A DNA stretch of 25,981 bases from contig DBUV01000080.1 of the NCBI GenBank assembly GCA_002308095.1, forward strand, positions 12,586-38,566, in the 5' to 3' direction. Below are positions 1-7,915 of the stretch, piece after piece; the stretch's first letter is position 1; each line of letters begins with the position of its first letter. Source of the stretch: Acidimicrobiia bacterium UBA1281 (GTDB lineage Bacteria; Actinomycetota; Acidimicrobiia; Actinomarinales; Actinomarinaceae). The translations under genes were made by a program, and so were the position numbers. The notes under the pieces were generated by a model, which saw only the letters and a program-made list of their open reading frames with translations, searched no databases and was not told where the DNA came from.

Positions 1-926
1 TCCAAACTATTGGAAACTATGTTCTTTCTTTCTCTATAAATCTCAGAAACCTCTAATGGATATTCATCTAATTCATTTATAGCAACTGTAGAAGCTATTT
101 GAATTGGTTGGAAAGTTCCGTAGTCTATATATGATTTGAGCTTAGTGAGGCCTTGTATTGCTTCTTTATTACCTAATGCGAACCCCACTCTCCAACCAGC
201 CATAGAATATCCTTTCGTTAAAGAATACAATTCAACAGAGTTTCCTAACTCTTTATCTGATTGCAAAAGAGATGGTGGTCTCTCTTCGTTGAAATAAACA
301 TCTGAATATGCAAAATCGTTAATTATTAGAAAATTATATTTTTGAGCTAATGAAACTAGTTTATCGTAAAAATCTTTTGTAACTGTAATAGTCGTAGGGT
401 TGTGTGGAAAAGATATTAATACAACTTTTATGTCTGTGGTTTTAAGAACATCAATTAAAGAATTTAAGAATTCTTCTGGATCTAAACATTTAATCTTTAT
501 AGGATTTCCTCCTGCAATTAATGGAGCGAAGTGATGTATAGGATAACTTGGATCAGGTACAACTATATTGTCCCCTTTATCGAGTACAGACATTAGTAAA
601 TGTGTAAGGCCCTCTTTGCTTCCAATAGTGTTAACAATATTTTGATCTTCATGTAAATCAACATCATATACTCTCATATACTTATCTCTCATTGCGGATC
701 TCAATCCATGAATGCCTTTTGATACTGAATATTTATGATTTTTTTTATTCTGTGCTGACTCAATAAGCTTGTCTACAACTTTTGTGTGCGTAGGAATATC
801 TGGATTACCATACCCAAGATCAATTACATCTCTCCCGTTTTTCCTTGCTTGAAGCTTTTGATTATTTATTTCATTAAACAAATACTCTGGAAAGTTATTT
901 ACTAAATTATTTGAAAAATTACTCAT
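1..926 (-). CDS. AlaC-like class I/II PLP aminotransferase (3' part beyond left edge)
   Basis: PLP-dependent fold-type I aminotransferase. The frame is open from the ATG at 926 to base 1, giving 308 residues of a family usually near 390-400, so the C-terminal small domain is cut by the window edge. Visible landmarks are GYGNPDIP (38-45), PHNPTT (174-179), the PLP-contacting Asp204 and Tyr207 in NDFAYSD, the Schiff-base Lys238 in SLTKGYSMAGWRVGF and Arg246. These motifs resemble the AlaC (glutamate-pyruvate) and LL-diaminopimelate aminotransferase group, so alanine transaminase is my best guess. Substrate is not settled, and a role in branched-chain transamination cannot be excluded. Its ATG overlaps the stop of the upstream gene (ATGA), so it is probably translationally coupled and last or near last in the minus-strand unit that begins at queG. 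Confidence 0.85.
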   Translation of the reverse strand, partial: MSNFSNNLVNNFPEYLFNEINNQKLQARKNGRDVIDLGYGNPDIPTHTKVVDKLIESAQNKKNHKYSVSKGIHGLRSAMRDKYMRVYDVDLHEDQNIVNTIGSKEGLTHLLMSVLDKGDNIVVPDPSYPIHHFAPLIAGGNPIKIKCLDPEEFLNSLIDVLKTTDIKVVLISFPHNPTTITVTKDFYDKLVSLAQKYNFLIINDFAYSDVYFNEERPPSLLQSDKELGNSVELYSLTKGYSMAGWRVGFALGNKEAIQGLTKLKSYIDYGTFQPIQIASTVAINELDEYPLEVSEIYRERKNIVSNSL

Positions 927-1606
927 GAAAAGATTTTATCGACATCAGAATAGAATTTCCCTAAATTTGAATCTTTTAAAATAAATATTTTTTCGAAATT
1001 TTTAGGTAAGTTCACTTCTGTATTACTAGGTTTTAAACACTGACTGAATTTTCCAATTAAAGATTGTTTTTGATGAAGGCTTTTATAAAAGGAGATTAAA
1101 TCTTTAGAGCTTCCTAACCATTGATTGATTCCAATGGAATATTTCCTAACTAATTCTTTTTTATTTTTTGAGGTGCCTCCTAAAAATAAATTCTTTCCTT
1201 TTGAAGAAAACGTATATAAATTTATTAATTCATGAATTATTTGATCCAAATCATATGAATATTTAGTATTTCTATTTTCATACTTTTTATCTCCAGTACC
1301 TAATCCAAGTTTGAAATTTTCAATCTCCATCATTGGATTAATAAAGTTAGAAAAGAGTAAATCTTTTTTTCTGGAATTAATGTTTAAAACACATAGACCC
1401 AAATTAAAATTTTTATTTTCATACTCCTGGAGTAAAGATAAAGATTTTTTTATTTTATAGACAGTCTTTTGATTATCTGAAGGATTAACAGAGTGATCAT
1501 AAAGATAAACACAGTTAACGTTATTTCTTGAAAGGTATTCCAGCTTACGCTTATATTCTTGCTCAAAAAAAGTGCCTGGCAGAAGAACAGATGAATTATT
1601 ACTCAT
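923..1606 (-). CDS. Divergent luciferase-like (LLM family) protein, function unknown
   Basis: A 227-residue protein I do not recognise with certainty. Its order of short motifs follows the bacterial luciferase-like (LLM, often F420-dependent) barrel: an N-terminal strand and helix ending in VYLYDHS (34-39), then LGLCVLNINSR (69-79), LGLGTGD (100-106), LFLGGTS (140-146) and KYSIGINQW (155-163). In LLM enzymes these places are the active-site DH, the fixed-length strand followed by R, the GxGTG(E/D) loop, the xxGG phosphate-site strand and the aaryaDGwn helix. The protein is clearly shorter than usual (about 300-340), with the segment between the GTGD loop and the GG strand compressed. It overlaps the ROK kinase upstream by 8 bases and the aminotransferase downstream by 4, so it is co-expressed with them. 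It could be a degenerate enzyme or a subunit that needs a partner. The coding call is firm; the family is an inference. Confidence 0.75.
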   Translation of the reverse strand: MSNNSSVLLPGTFFEQEYKRKLEYLSRNNVNCVYLYDHSVNPSDNQKTVYKIKKSLSLLQEYENKNFNLGLCVLNINSRKKDLLFSNFINPMMEIENFKLGLGTGDKKYENRNTKYSYDLDQIIHELINLYTFSSKGKNLFLGGTSKNKKELVRKYSIGINQWLGSSKDLISFYKSLHQKQSLIGKFSQCLKPSNTEVNLPKNFEKIFILKDSNLGKFYSDVDKIFS

Positions 1607-2510
1607 TTTTGGCTAACAGTGCTGCGCCAATAATCCCACCTTCTCCCCTTTGGTTTGACACAAATATATCAGGAAAAACTCTTGAAGGAAAGTTAAACCT
1701 ATTTGCAATATCTTCATTTATAAGATGTACCAAATCAAAAGGCTTGCTTGACATAGATCCTCCTAATACAAATGCTTCATTGTCAAATATCTCAAAAAGA
1801 CTTACTAAACCATTCGAAATATTAAGGATAATTTCGTCTCTTGTTGTTAATTCTTCAATATTTAATTGAATAGATTTATCAAAAATTATAGATCCAAGAT
1901 TATCTTCAGAAAACTTTTTTGCTAATTCTGATTGTGGATATTTTTCACACAAGTACTCGCATTCTTTAGTCCAAGCTGCTGCAGATGTACTTGCTTCAAA
2001 ACATCCTGTTTTTCCACAATTGCAAACATAGTCCTTTTTACCCTTTGATGTAAGCATATGACCTATTTCACCAGCGCTTCCTAGACCTCTTAGTAGTTTT
2101 CCATTCGAGATTATGCCCCCACCTACACCGGTACCGAAAGTTAGCATAATTAAATTAGAGAATTGATTTGAATAATGTAATAGGTATTCACTATAAGCCG
2201 CCACATTCCCATCATTATCAATAGAGAACTTTGAAGATTCAAAATTATTCAATTTTCTAAAATCTATTGCATATTTCAAATTTGCGCCATAAAGATAGGT
2301 TGATTGTCGTTTATTGACAAAACCTGGCATAGCGATTGAAATTTTTTCGTAATTATTTTTGTTATCAGCCACAATTTCATTAATTGTTTCTAAAAAAGTA
2401 ATTTCATTTTGTGGGGTTGGGACAGTTCCTTTTGATAAAACTTCAGATTGTTCATTTACTATTCCGTACTTTATAGAAGTCCCACCAACATCAAAAGATA
2501 AAATATTCAC
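1599..2510 (-). CDS. ROK-family sugar kinase (glucokinase-like)
   Basis: Cytoplasmic sugar kinase of the ROK (repressor/ORF/kinase) family, 303 residues, the usual kinase length and without the N-terminal helix-turn-helix of ROK repressors. The phosphate-binding DVGGTS lies at 7-12, the catalytic Asp is D100 in IDNDGN, and GTGVGGG is at 126-132. The zinc site is His151 in GEIGHM plus Cys163, Cys165 and Cys170 in CNCGKTGC, followed by FEASTS. This is the classical ROK signature and fits an ATP-dependent glucokinase or a related hexose/amino-sugar kinase; the exact sugar cannot be read. Translation starts at GTG (2510), whose GTGA overlaps the stop of the upstream phosphoesterase, so translation is probably coupled. 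The stop overlaps the start of the next gene by 8 bases. Confidence 0.9.
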   Translation of the reverse strand: MNILSFDVGGTSIKYGIVNEQSEVLSKGTVPTPQNEITFLETINEIVADNKNNYEKISIAMPGFVNKRQSTYLYGANLKYAIDFRKLNNFESSKFSIDNDGNVAAYSEYLLHYSNQFSNLIMLTFGTGVGGGIISNGKLLRGLGSAGEIGHMLTSKGKKDYVCNCGKTGCFEASTSAAAWTKECEYLCEKYPQSELAKKFSEDNLGSIIFDKSIQLNIEELTTRDEIILNISNGLVSLFEIFDNEAFVLGGSMSSKPFDLVHLINEDIANRFNFPSRVFPDIFVSNQRGEGGIIGAALLAKNE

Positions 2511-3277
2511 TGTAATAAAGATGATAATTCTAAATAATTACTATTCGCCCTAAAATAACCAACATTGACACACTGCGTAGTGCCTAATCTCCATCTTGAA
2601 GCTTGAGGTTGGTGAACATCGCCAAAAATAGAGAACCTTGGTTTCGTCTTTAGAATAAAATGTTTCAAACTATCCCACCCCTGCTCTTCCTTGTTTGTTA
2701 TAACATCTGTTACAAGCTCATTAATAAGTGGTGGTGCATGTGTACAAATTAGGTCAACCTTGCCTAAATTATTTAACTTCAATGAAAAGTCTTCTTCTGA
2801 TATCTCTCCACGAGCATTAATCGGTGTTGGAACACCTCCTCCTGCAAAACCTATTTTTAGGTTTTTGTAATCTAGAACCTCCCCATCAACATAATTAACA
2901 TTCTTTGTCATAGTCTCTTTAATTATCTTCACAGAGTCAACATTGCCAGGAATTAACCAAACTTCAAAGTTACTAAGGGCGTGAAATACTTCTTTGTACT
3001 GCTTATAGATAGCTAATTCTAATTTTTCTTGAATAGAATCTGGATCTTTCTTGTACATTGAGGACCAAAGCTCTCGTCTTTCTTTAAAATTATGATCTTT
3101 TCTTAATTGAATTAATTTAATAACAATTTCTCTACCAAAAACATCTTCTGCAATACCTTGACCTGTTCTGTAATCAATCCAGTTAATTAAATCACCAAGA
3201 ATAACGACTGGTTCTTTGGTTGTCGGAAGATTTTTTATAGAGGCAAGTCCATGGTGAACATCAGATATGAAAAGCAT
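2507..3277 (-). CDS. Calcineurin-like metallophosphoesterase
   Basis: A 256-residue protein with the two-metal phosphoesterase fold. Metal ligands appear in the expected order: Asp6 and His8 (SDVHHG), Asp29 (LGDLIN), Asn112 (PGNVDS), His180 (CTHAPP) and His222 (GDVHQP). The GN motif is followed by Val and Asp rather than His, as in the YfcE/MJ0936-type branch (GNCD), so the usual general-acid His is missing. A roughly 70-residue mostly helical stretch rich in charged residues lies between the second and third motifs. The substrate is unknown; nucleotide or sugar phosphates are possible given the adjoining kinase. It lies 4 bases downstream of ilvD on the same strand and overlaps the ROK kinase by 4 bases, so all three look co-transcribed. 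Confidence 0.85.
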   Translation of the reverse strand: MLFISDVHHGLASIKNLPTTKEPVVILGDLINWIDYRTGQGIAEDVFGREIVIKLIQLRKDHNFKERRELWSSMYKKDPDSIQEKLELAIYKQYKEVFHALSNFEVWLIPGNVDSVKIIKETMTKNVNYVDGEVLDYKNLKIGFAGGGVPTPINARGEISEEDFSLKLNNLGKVDLICTHAPPLINELVTDVITNKEEQGWDSLKHFILKTKPRFSIFGDVHQPQASRWRLGTTQCVNVGYFRANSNYLELSSLLQ

Positions 3278-3281
3278 TCAA

Positions 3282-4943
3282 TTATCCTGTCACGGCCCCT
3301 TTATCAGCTCCCTGCACTAGCTTTGAATATTTACTAAGAACGCCGGATGCATACCTTGGTTTTGGGAGTTTATAATTCTTTTTCCTTAATTTTTTTTCTT
3401 CTTCGTCTATATTAAGATTTAATTCTCTCTTCGAAAGATTCAACTCTATTTCATCTCCATCGTGACAAAGTGAAATTGGTCCACCATCTACACTTTCGGG
3501 GGCCACATGTCCTATACATAAGCCTGTAGTCCCACCAGAAAATCTACCATCTGTAATTAATAAAACATCTTTCCCTAAACCTGCTCCTTTTATTGCAGCA
3601 GTTATCTGTAACATTTCTCTCATACCTGGACCTCCTTTGGGTCCTTCATTACGAATTACAACTACTTGACCTTTTTGAATCTGATTATCAAATAACGCTT
3701 CTAGTGCATCTTGTTCGCTTTCAAACACATTTGCTGGTCCTTTAAAGGTGTCTATTTCAATTCCCGCTACTTTGACTACAGAGCCTTTTGGAGATAAAGA
3801 TCCATTTAATATAGCTATACCTCCTTCTTTTGAAATTGGGTTATCAGGAAAAGAAACTACATTTTGATTTGATGGTACTTCAATATTTTCTAGGTTTTCG
3901 CCAACTGTTTTACCTGTGACTGTTAGACAATTTCCATCAATTAAATTATTTTCTAGGAGTATCTTTGAAACGACAGGAACTCCACCAATATTGTTCAAAT
4001 CAACCATATGGTATTTTCCAAAAGGTTTCATATCTGCAATATGTGGAACTGTTTTACCTAGTTGATCAAAAGTATCTAAAGTTAAATCAACTTGAGCCTC
4101 ATAGGCAATAGCCATTAAATGTAGAACCGCATTAGTACTTCCCCCTAAAGCTAAAACAGTTGTTACTGCATTTTTAAATGCCTGCAGAGTCATTATGTCT
4201 CTTGGCTTAATGTCATTTTTAAGCAGATAATTTAATTGCTTTCCTGTTCTTTCAGCTTCAACTCTTAACTTTGAGTCTTCTGCTGGTAAAGCTGCTGTTC
4301 CTGGCAAACTCATTCCTATCGCTTCCCCTACAGATGCCATAGTGTTAGCTGTAAACATGCCTGCACATGAACCTTGCCCTGGGCATGCTGCGCACTCTAT
4401 TTCATACAATTCTTCTTCAGAAATTAAACCTTTTTCCATAGCTCCAATACCTTCAAAGACGTCGACTATAGAAATATCCTTGCCTTTATATGTTCCGGGA
4501 AGACTACTGCCGCCATATAAAAAGATTGAAGGTCTGTTTATTCTTGCTGCAGCCATGAGCATTCCTGGAAGGGACTTGTCACAACCTGCAATAGTTACCA
4601 TTCCATCAAACCTCTCTGCATGCATAACTAGCTCAACTGAGTCTGCGATAACTTCACGAGAGACTAAAGATGCCCTCATTCCTTCGTGACCCATTGAAAT
4701 GCCGTCAGATACAGCAATAGTGGAGAATATTAACCCAGCAGATTCTGGACCATTTACACCACTCTTTGCTTTTAAGGAGAGTTCAGGTCCAGTTACATTA
4801 CATGGAGTTACTTCATTTCCAGCAGAAACAATTCCGACTTGAAACTTGTTAAAGTCTTCATCTTTGAGCCCTACAGCTCTTAACATAGCTCTAGCAGCAG
4901 ATCTACCAGGGCCTTGAGTTACATCATCAGAATATTTAACCAT
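3282..4943 (-). CDS. ilvD: Dihydroxy-acid dehydratase IlvD
   Basis: Dehydrates 2,3-dihydroxy-isovalerate and 2,3-dihydroxy-3-methylvalerate to the 2-oxo acids, the last common step before transamination to valine and isoleucine and the source of the leucine precursor. At 553 residues it is full length. The three cluster cysteines are visible: Cys48 in EVTPCN, Cys121 in GCDKSLPG and Cys193 in [11 protein letters not shown]. Lys123, next to the second Cys, is the residue carbamylated in the family. The C-terminal half contains GGSTNAVLH and GRFSGGT. It starts at ATG 4943, 31 bases after queG, and is transcribed away from ilvBNC-leuAB although it serves the same pathway, so it is probably not under the ilvB attenuator. 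Identification is secure. Confidence 0.97.
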   Translation of the reverse strand: MVKYSDDVTQGPGRSAARAMLRAVGLKDEDFNKFQVGIVSAGNEVTPCNVTGPELSLKAKSGVNGPESAGLIFSTIAVSDGISMGHEGMRASLVSREVIADSVELVMHAERFDGMVTIAGCDKSLPGMLMAAARINRPSIFLYGGSSLPGTYKGKDISIVDVFEGIGAMEKGLISEEELYEIECAACPGQGSCAGMFTANTMASVGEAIGMSLPGTAALPAEDSKLRVEAERTGKQLNYLLKNDIKPRDIMTLQAFKNAVTTVLALGGSTNAVLHLMAIAYEAQVDLTLDTFDQLGKTVPHIADMKPFGKYHMVDLNNIGGVPVVSKILLENNLIDGNCLTVTGKTVGENLENIEVPSNQNVVSFPDNPISKEGGIAILNGSLSPKGSVVKVAGIEIDTFKGPANVFESEQDALEALFDNQIQKGQVVVIRNEGPKGGPGMREMLQITAAIKGAGLGKDVLLITDGRFSGGTTGLCIGHVAPESVDGGPISLCHDGDEIELNLSKRELNLNIDEEEKKLRKKNYKLPKPRYASGVLSKYSKLVQGADKGAVTG

Positions 4944-4974
4944 AGATTAAGAATAGATTATTTGTTGTATTAAA

Positions 4975-6060
4975 TCATTTCATAAGTCTTAGATATTCAT
5001 CTTTAACCAATTCACTTTTTTCAAAACTTACATCATAGTGTTGCGGTAAATCACCAAGCCTTTGAAGCTTCCATATTGCCCATATTGAATAAAAACGTAT
5101 AATCTCGGATTCAGACTTTAAAAGTGTAAATATAAAATCCACAGCTGACCTATCTGGATTGTTTGCGAGTGCAATTAAAGCGTTCCTTTTTAGATAATCA
5201 CCATTTCTTTTAGGAATATAGAACCATGAGTATGAATTTATCAATTCATCATTCGACATCTTTATTATTCTTTTTAAATCTACCTTACTAGTTAAATCAA
5301 TATTAAAGTCCTTGGTTTGTCCTGGTGGGCATGAAGTTAGACATTCATCACAACCATAAAATCTATTTCCAATATATGACCTCATATCATGAGGTATTAT
5401 TTCAGGAGATTGTAACCAATATGAAATACACTTATTTGAATCAAGAGTATATTCTTCATCAAGAGCTCCTGTAGGGCAAGAGATTTGGCATAAATTACAT
5501 GATCCACAAGAGAACTTTTTTTGGTCACTTGAGTCAAAGCTTTCCGAAACATATAAGTTTCCGATTAATTGCCATGGACCTATTCCAGGTGAAAGCATCA
5601 TTGTACTTTTACCTTGCCATCCTAAACCTGAAGTATTAAAAAATATTCGATCATAATGTTGAGGACTGTCAATAAATTCATGGGTTTGAATGTGCTTGTT
5701 ATCAAATAGCTCAATAAGATTATTCATGAATCTTTTAAGTGGTTTATAGTGATCTTCAGCTGCAAAAAGCGCAATTGCACCCTCTCCTGGTGCAAAAGAG
5801 TGATTATTAACTGATTTAGGTATGTAGTTGTAAGAAATTACGATGCAGCTCTTAGCCCATTCAAATTTGTCTCCTAATCCTGAATATTCTGGATCTGAAA
5901 AAGTAAATTTCATATTGGCGTGTTTGTTCTCATTCTTAGATTTTTTAATTTCTGTAGTTTTACTTATCAGAGAAGGGAGCGAAACAATAGATATATTTAT
6001 ATTTTCAGGTACCTCTACTTTGTGAATTTTTAGATAATTAAATAGGTTTTTTTCTTTCAT
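4975..6060 (-). CDS. queG: Epoxyqueuosine reductase QueG
   Basis: Cobalamin- and iron-sulfur-dependent reductase for the last step of queuosine synthesis in tRNA. With the start at ATG 6060 it is 361 residues. The catalytic Asp is Asp131 in EFIDSPQ, and GLGWQGKST (145-153) matches the conserved cobalamin-domain loop. Two ferredoxin-type clusters follow: Cys185, 188, 191, 195 (CGSCNLCQISCP), then Cys211 with Cys237, 240, 244 (GCDECLTSCPPG). The C-terminal 60-70 residues look like a short HEAT-type helical repeat, as in QueG. An ATG four codons upstream at 6072 is possible, but the divergent -10-like palindrome at 6073-6084 would place the transcript start near 6068, which favours 6060. The usual RYArGxDYH stretch is altered (AAEDHYKPLKR). 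It appears to head the minus-strand unit. Confidence 0.92.
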   Translation of the reverse strand: MKEKNLFNYLKIHKVEVPENINISIVSLPSLISKTTEIKKSKNENKHANMKFTFSDPEYSGLGDKFEWAKSCIVISYNYIPKSVNNHSFAPGEGAIALFAAEDHYKPLKRFMNNLIELFDNKHIQTHEFIDSPQHYDRIFFNTSGLGWQGKSTMMLSPGIGPWQLIGNLYVSESFDSSDQKKFSCGSCNLCQISCPTGALDEEYTLDSNKCISYWLQSPEIIPHDMRSYIGNRFYGCDECLTSCPPGQTKDFNIDLTSKVDLKRIIKMSNDELINSYSWFYIPKRNGDYLKRNALIALANNPDRSAVDFIFTLLKSESEIIRFYSIWAIWKLQRLGDLPQHYDVSFEKSELVKDEYLRLMK

Positions 6061-6072
6061 TTTTATCAGCAT

Positions 6073-6084
6073 TAACTATAGTTA
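6073..6084. promoter_or_regulatory. Symmetric -10-like palindrome between divergent operons
   Basis: TAACTATAGTTA is a perfect 12-base inverted repeat located between queG (minus) and the ilvB leader (plus). Each strand reads TATAGT, a good -10 hexamer: 6077-6082 on plus and 6080-6075 on minus. A plus start about 7 bases downstream would fall near 6089-6090, directly before the leader-peptide ATG at 6091, giving an almost leaderless transcript. A minus start would fall near 6068, just ahead of the queG ATG at 6060. No convincing -35 box is present on either side. The hexamer match is seen; promoter function is inferred. Confidence 0.45.
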
Positions 6085-6090
6085 TGTTTA

Positions 6091-6141
6091 ATGAAAAAAC
6101 TATCTATCTCAATTACATTATTAGTGCTAGTGCTTATGTAG
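6091..6141 (+). CDS. ilvB operon leader peptide (16 residues)
   Basis: A short reading frame, MKKLSISITLLVLVLM and a TAG stop, sits 62 bases ahead of ilvB. Nine of its 16 codons specify branched-chain amino acids: Leu five times, Ile twice, Val twice, with the run LLVLVL near the end. This is the hallmark of a ribosome-mediated attenuation leader for branched-chain amino acid genes, known upstream of ilv operons in enterobacteria and corynebacteria. The stop codon abuts the first of the hairpins that lead into the terminator at 6165-6193. No Shine-Dalgarno motif is visible, and the likely -10 lies so close that the message may start almost at the ATG. Uncharged Leu, Val or Ile tRNA should stall the ribosome here and allow read-through into ilvB. 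Confidence 0.82.
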   Translation: MKKLSISITLLVLVLM

Positions 6142-6165
6142 CGCTCACTATTTTGTGTTGAGCGC
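6129..6165 (+). promoter_or_regulatory. Alternative hairpins of the ilvB attenuator
   Basis: AGTGCT (6129-6134, itself the second copy of a tandem AGTGCTAGTGCT covering the Leu/Val codons) can pair with AGCGCT (6140-6145) around a 5-base loop. The same downstream arm, as GCGCTCA (6141-6147), pairs perfectly over 7 bases with TGAGCGC (6159-6165) around an 11-base loop. The two hairpins exclude each other, as regions 1:2 and 2:3 of a classical attenuator do. The second shares only its last one or two bases with the terminator arm, so the exact antitermination geometry is unresolved. Confidence 0.6.
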
Positions 6166-6193
6166 CTCCCAAAAAAAAGGGGGGTTTTTTTTT
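6165..6193 (+). terminator. Intrinsic terminator (attenuator) upstream of ilvB
   Basis: CCTCCC (6165-6170) pairs with GGGGGG (6179-6184), with one G-U pair and an A8 loop, and is followed directly by nine T residues (6185-6193). It stands between the leader-peptide stop and the ilvB ribosome binding site, the position of an attenuator rather than of a gene-end terminator. The A8 loop could alternatively pair with the T run, with TCC (6167-6169) pairing GGA (6196-6198). That would hide the ilvB Shine-Dalgarno, so a translational effect is also conceivable. Confidence 0.78.
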
Positions 6194-6198
6194 AAGGA
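6194..6198 (+). promoter_or_regulatory. ilvB Shine-Dalgarno site
   Basis: AAGGA lies 4 bases before the ATG at 6203 and directly follows the T run of the attenuator. It supports the start at 6203, although the ATG at 6215 is also within reach. It marks an in-frame upstream GTG (6155) as an artefact because that codon lies inside the attenuator. Confidence 0.6.
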
Positions 6199-6202
6199 TA
6201 CT

Positions 6203-7915
6203 ATGGAAGATAAAATGTTAACAGGCGCAGAGTTGGTCATAAGAGGACTAGAGCATCTTAAAGTCTCTACAATCTTCGGTGTTCCAGGTGGTGCGATATT
6301 ACCAGCTTATGACCCGCTATATGACAGCCCTATAAGACATATTTTAGCAAGGCACGAACAGGGTTCAGGACATATGGCAGAGGGATATGCTCAAGCAACA
6401 GGTGAATTGGGTGTAGTTATAGCAACCTCCGGTCCTGGGGCAACGAATTTAATAACATCTTTAAACAACGCGTTAATGGACTCCACTCCACTTTTAGCAA
6501 TTACTGGACAAGTAGCAAGTGAGGCTATTGGTAATGACGCATTCCAAGAAGCATACACAGTTGGTTTAACCATGGCAGCAACTAAACATAATTACTTGAT
6601 TACCAAAGCAAGCGAAATTCCTCAAGTATTACTTGAAGCAAAGCATATAGCAACAACTGGAAGACCAGGTCCTGTGCTTGTAGATATTCCAAAAGATATT
6701 CTTAATGAAAAAGCTAAATGGATAGAGCCTAAATTGTTAGATTTACCAGGTTACAAACCTACTCTTGAAGCAAATCCTAAAATGATTCAACAGGCTGTAA
6801 ATCTTATAACAGATTCAAAAAAACCCCTTCTTTATGTTGGAGGAGGAATTATCCACTCAAAGGCAAACGTAGAATTATATGATCTTGCCAAAAAATACAA
6901 TATACCAGTAGTAACAACTCTTATGGGTAGAGGAGCATTTCCAGATGGAGATGAACTGTGTTTAGGGATGCCAGGAATGCACGGAAACTATACTGCTACA
7001 ACTTCTATTCAAAATTCAGATTTACTTATTGCGATTGGAGTTCGTTTTGACGATCGTGTTACAGCAAATCCTAAATTTTTTGCGCAGAATGCAAAAGTCA
7101 TCCATGCAGATATAGATCCGGCCGAAATTGGAAAAGTAAGAGAAGCTGAAGTACCAATAGTTGGAGATGCTAAGAGTGTAATTAAAGGTATTATCGAAAA
7201 ACTTGGAGATGTTGAATTGCAAACTTCTGATTGGATTCAAGAGATTAACAACATGAAAGAAAACTACCCGTTGAATTATAAACAGGAAGATAAAGGTCCT
7301 CTTAAGGTCCCCTACGTTCTTGAAGAACTCCAAAAAATGTCCGAGGAGGATTCAATTGTTGTATCCGGAGTTGGGCAACATCAGATGTGGATATCACTTC
7401 ACTGGAAATTTACAAAGCCTAACACTTGGTTGAATTCAGGAGGATTAGGAACAATGGGTTACTCTTTACCCGCTGCAATTGGTGCAAAAGCTGCATTTCC
7501 AGATAAACAAGTTCTTGCGCTCGATGGTGACGGCTGTTTCCAAATGACTTGCCAGGAACTTATAACTGCCTCAACTGAAAATATTCCTCTTAAGATAGTC
7601 GTATTTAATAATGGTAATCACGGAATGGTAAGACAGTGGCAAAAAATATTTTACAATAATAGATTTTCTGCTTCAGAACTAACACATCACACACCAGATT
7701 ACGTAAAGCTTGCTGAAGCAATGGGTGCAGTGGGTCTAAGAATGGAACAAAAATCTGAAGTTAAAGATGTATTTGAGAAAATGTTAGAAATAAATGATAA
7801 ACCAGTGCTTGTAGACTGTGTTGTTGATCCAGACGATATGGTATTTCCTATGGTGCCTGCCGGTGGTAGTAATGACGTAATTATTTTAAATGAAGAGGAT
7901 TTAAAAGAACTATGA
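6203..7915 (+). CDS. ilvB: Acetolactate synthase large (catalytic) subunit IlvB
   Basis: ThDP-, FAD- and Mg-dependent acetohydroxyacid synthase. It condenses two pyruvates to acetolactate (valine/leucine) or pyruvate with 2-oxobutyrate (isoleucine). From ATG 6203 it is 570 residues, normal for the family. The catalytic Glu52 lies in RHEQGSGHMAEGYA, the FAD-binding middle domain includes GVRFDDRVT, and the ThDP motif begins at about residue 441 with GDGCFQMTCQEL and ends at NNGNHGMV. An open frame reaches back to GTG 6155, but that would translate the terminator into a meaningless KKGGFFF segment. The stop overlaps the ilvN start (ATGA). Regulation is by the upstream leader peptide and terminator. 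Confidence 0.97.
   Translation: MEDKMLTGAELVIRGLEHLKVSTIFGVPGGAILPAYDPLYDSPIRHILARHEQGSGHMAEGYAQATGELGVVIATSGPGATNLITSLNNALMDSTPLLAITGQVASEAIGNDAFQEAYTVGLTMAATKHNYLITKASEIPQVLLEAKHIATTGRPGPVLVDIPKDILNEKAKWIEPKLLDLPGYKPTLEANPKMIQQAVNLITDSKKPLLYVGGGIIHSKANVELYDLAKKYNIPVVTTLMGRGAFPDGDELCLGMPGMHGNYTATTSIQNSDLLIAIGVRFDDRVTANPKFFAQNAKVIHADIDPAEIGKVREAEVPIVGDAKSVIKGIIEKLGDVELQTSDWIQEINNMKENYPLNYKQEDKGPLKVPYVLEELQKMSEEDSIVVSGVGQHQMWISLHWKFTKPNTWLNSGGLGTMGYSLPAAIGAKAAFPDKQVLALDGDGCFQMTCQELITASTENIPLKIVVFNNGNHGMVRQWQKIFYNNRFSASELTHHTPDYVKLAEAMGAVGLRMEQKSEVKDVFEKMLEINDKPVLVDCVVDPDDMVFPMVPAGGSNDVIILNEEDLKEL

Noticed and set aside
4342-4689. Plus-strand open frame of 115 codons inside ilvD
   Set aside because: It is the complement of a highly conserved enzyme gene and shows no recognisable motif.
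6155-6202. In-frame GTG start that would extend IlvB by 16 residues
   Set aside because: It lies inside the attenuator hairpin, encodes a KKGGFFF stretch from homopolymer runs, and is preceded by no ribosome site; ATG 6203 has AAGGA in front.
7022-7333. Minus-strand open frame inside ilvB
   Set aside because: Low-complexity Phe/Ile/Asn-rich translation, as expected from the reverse strand of an AT-rich gene.
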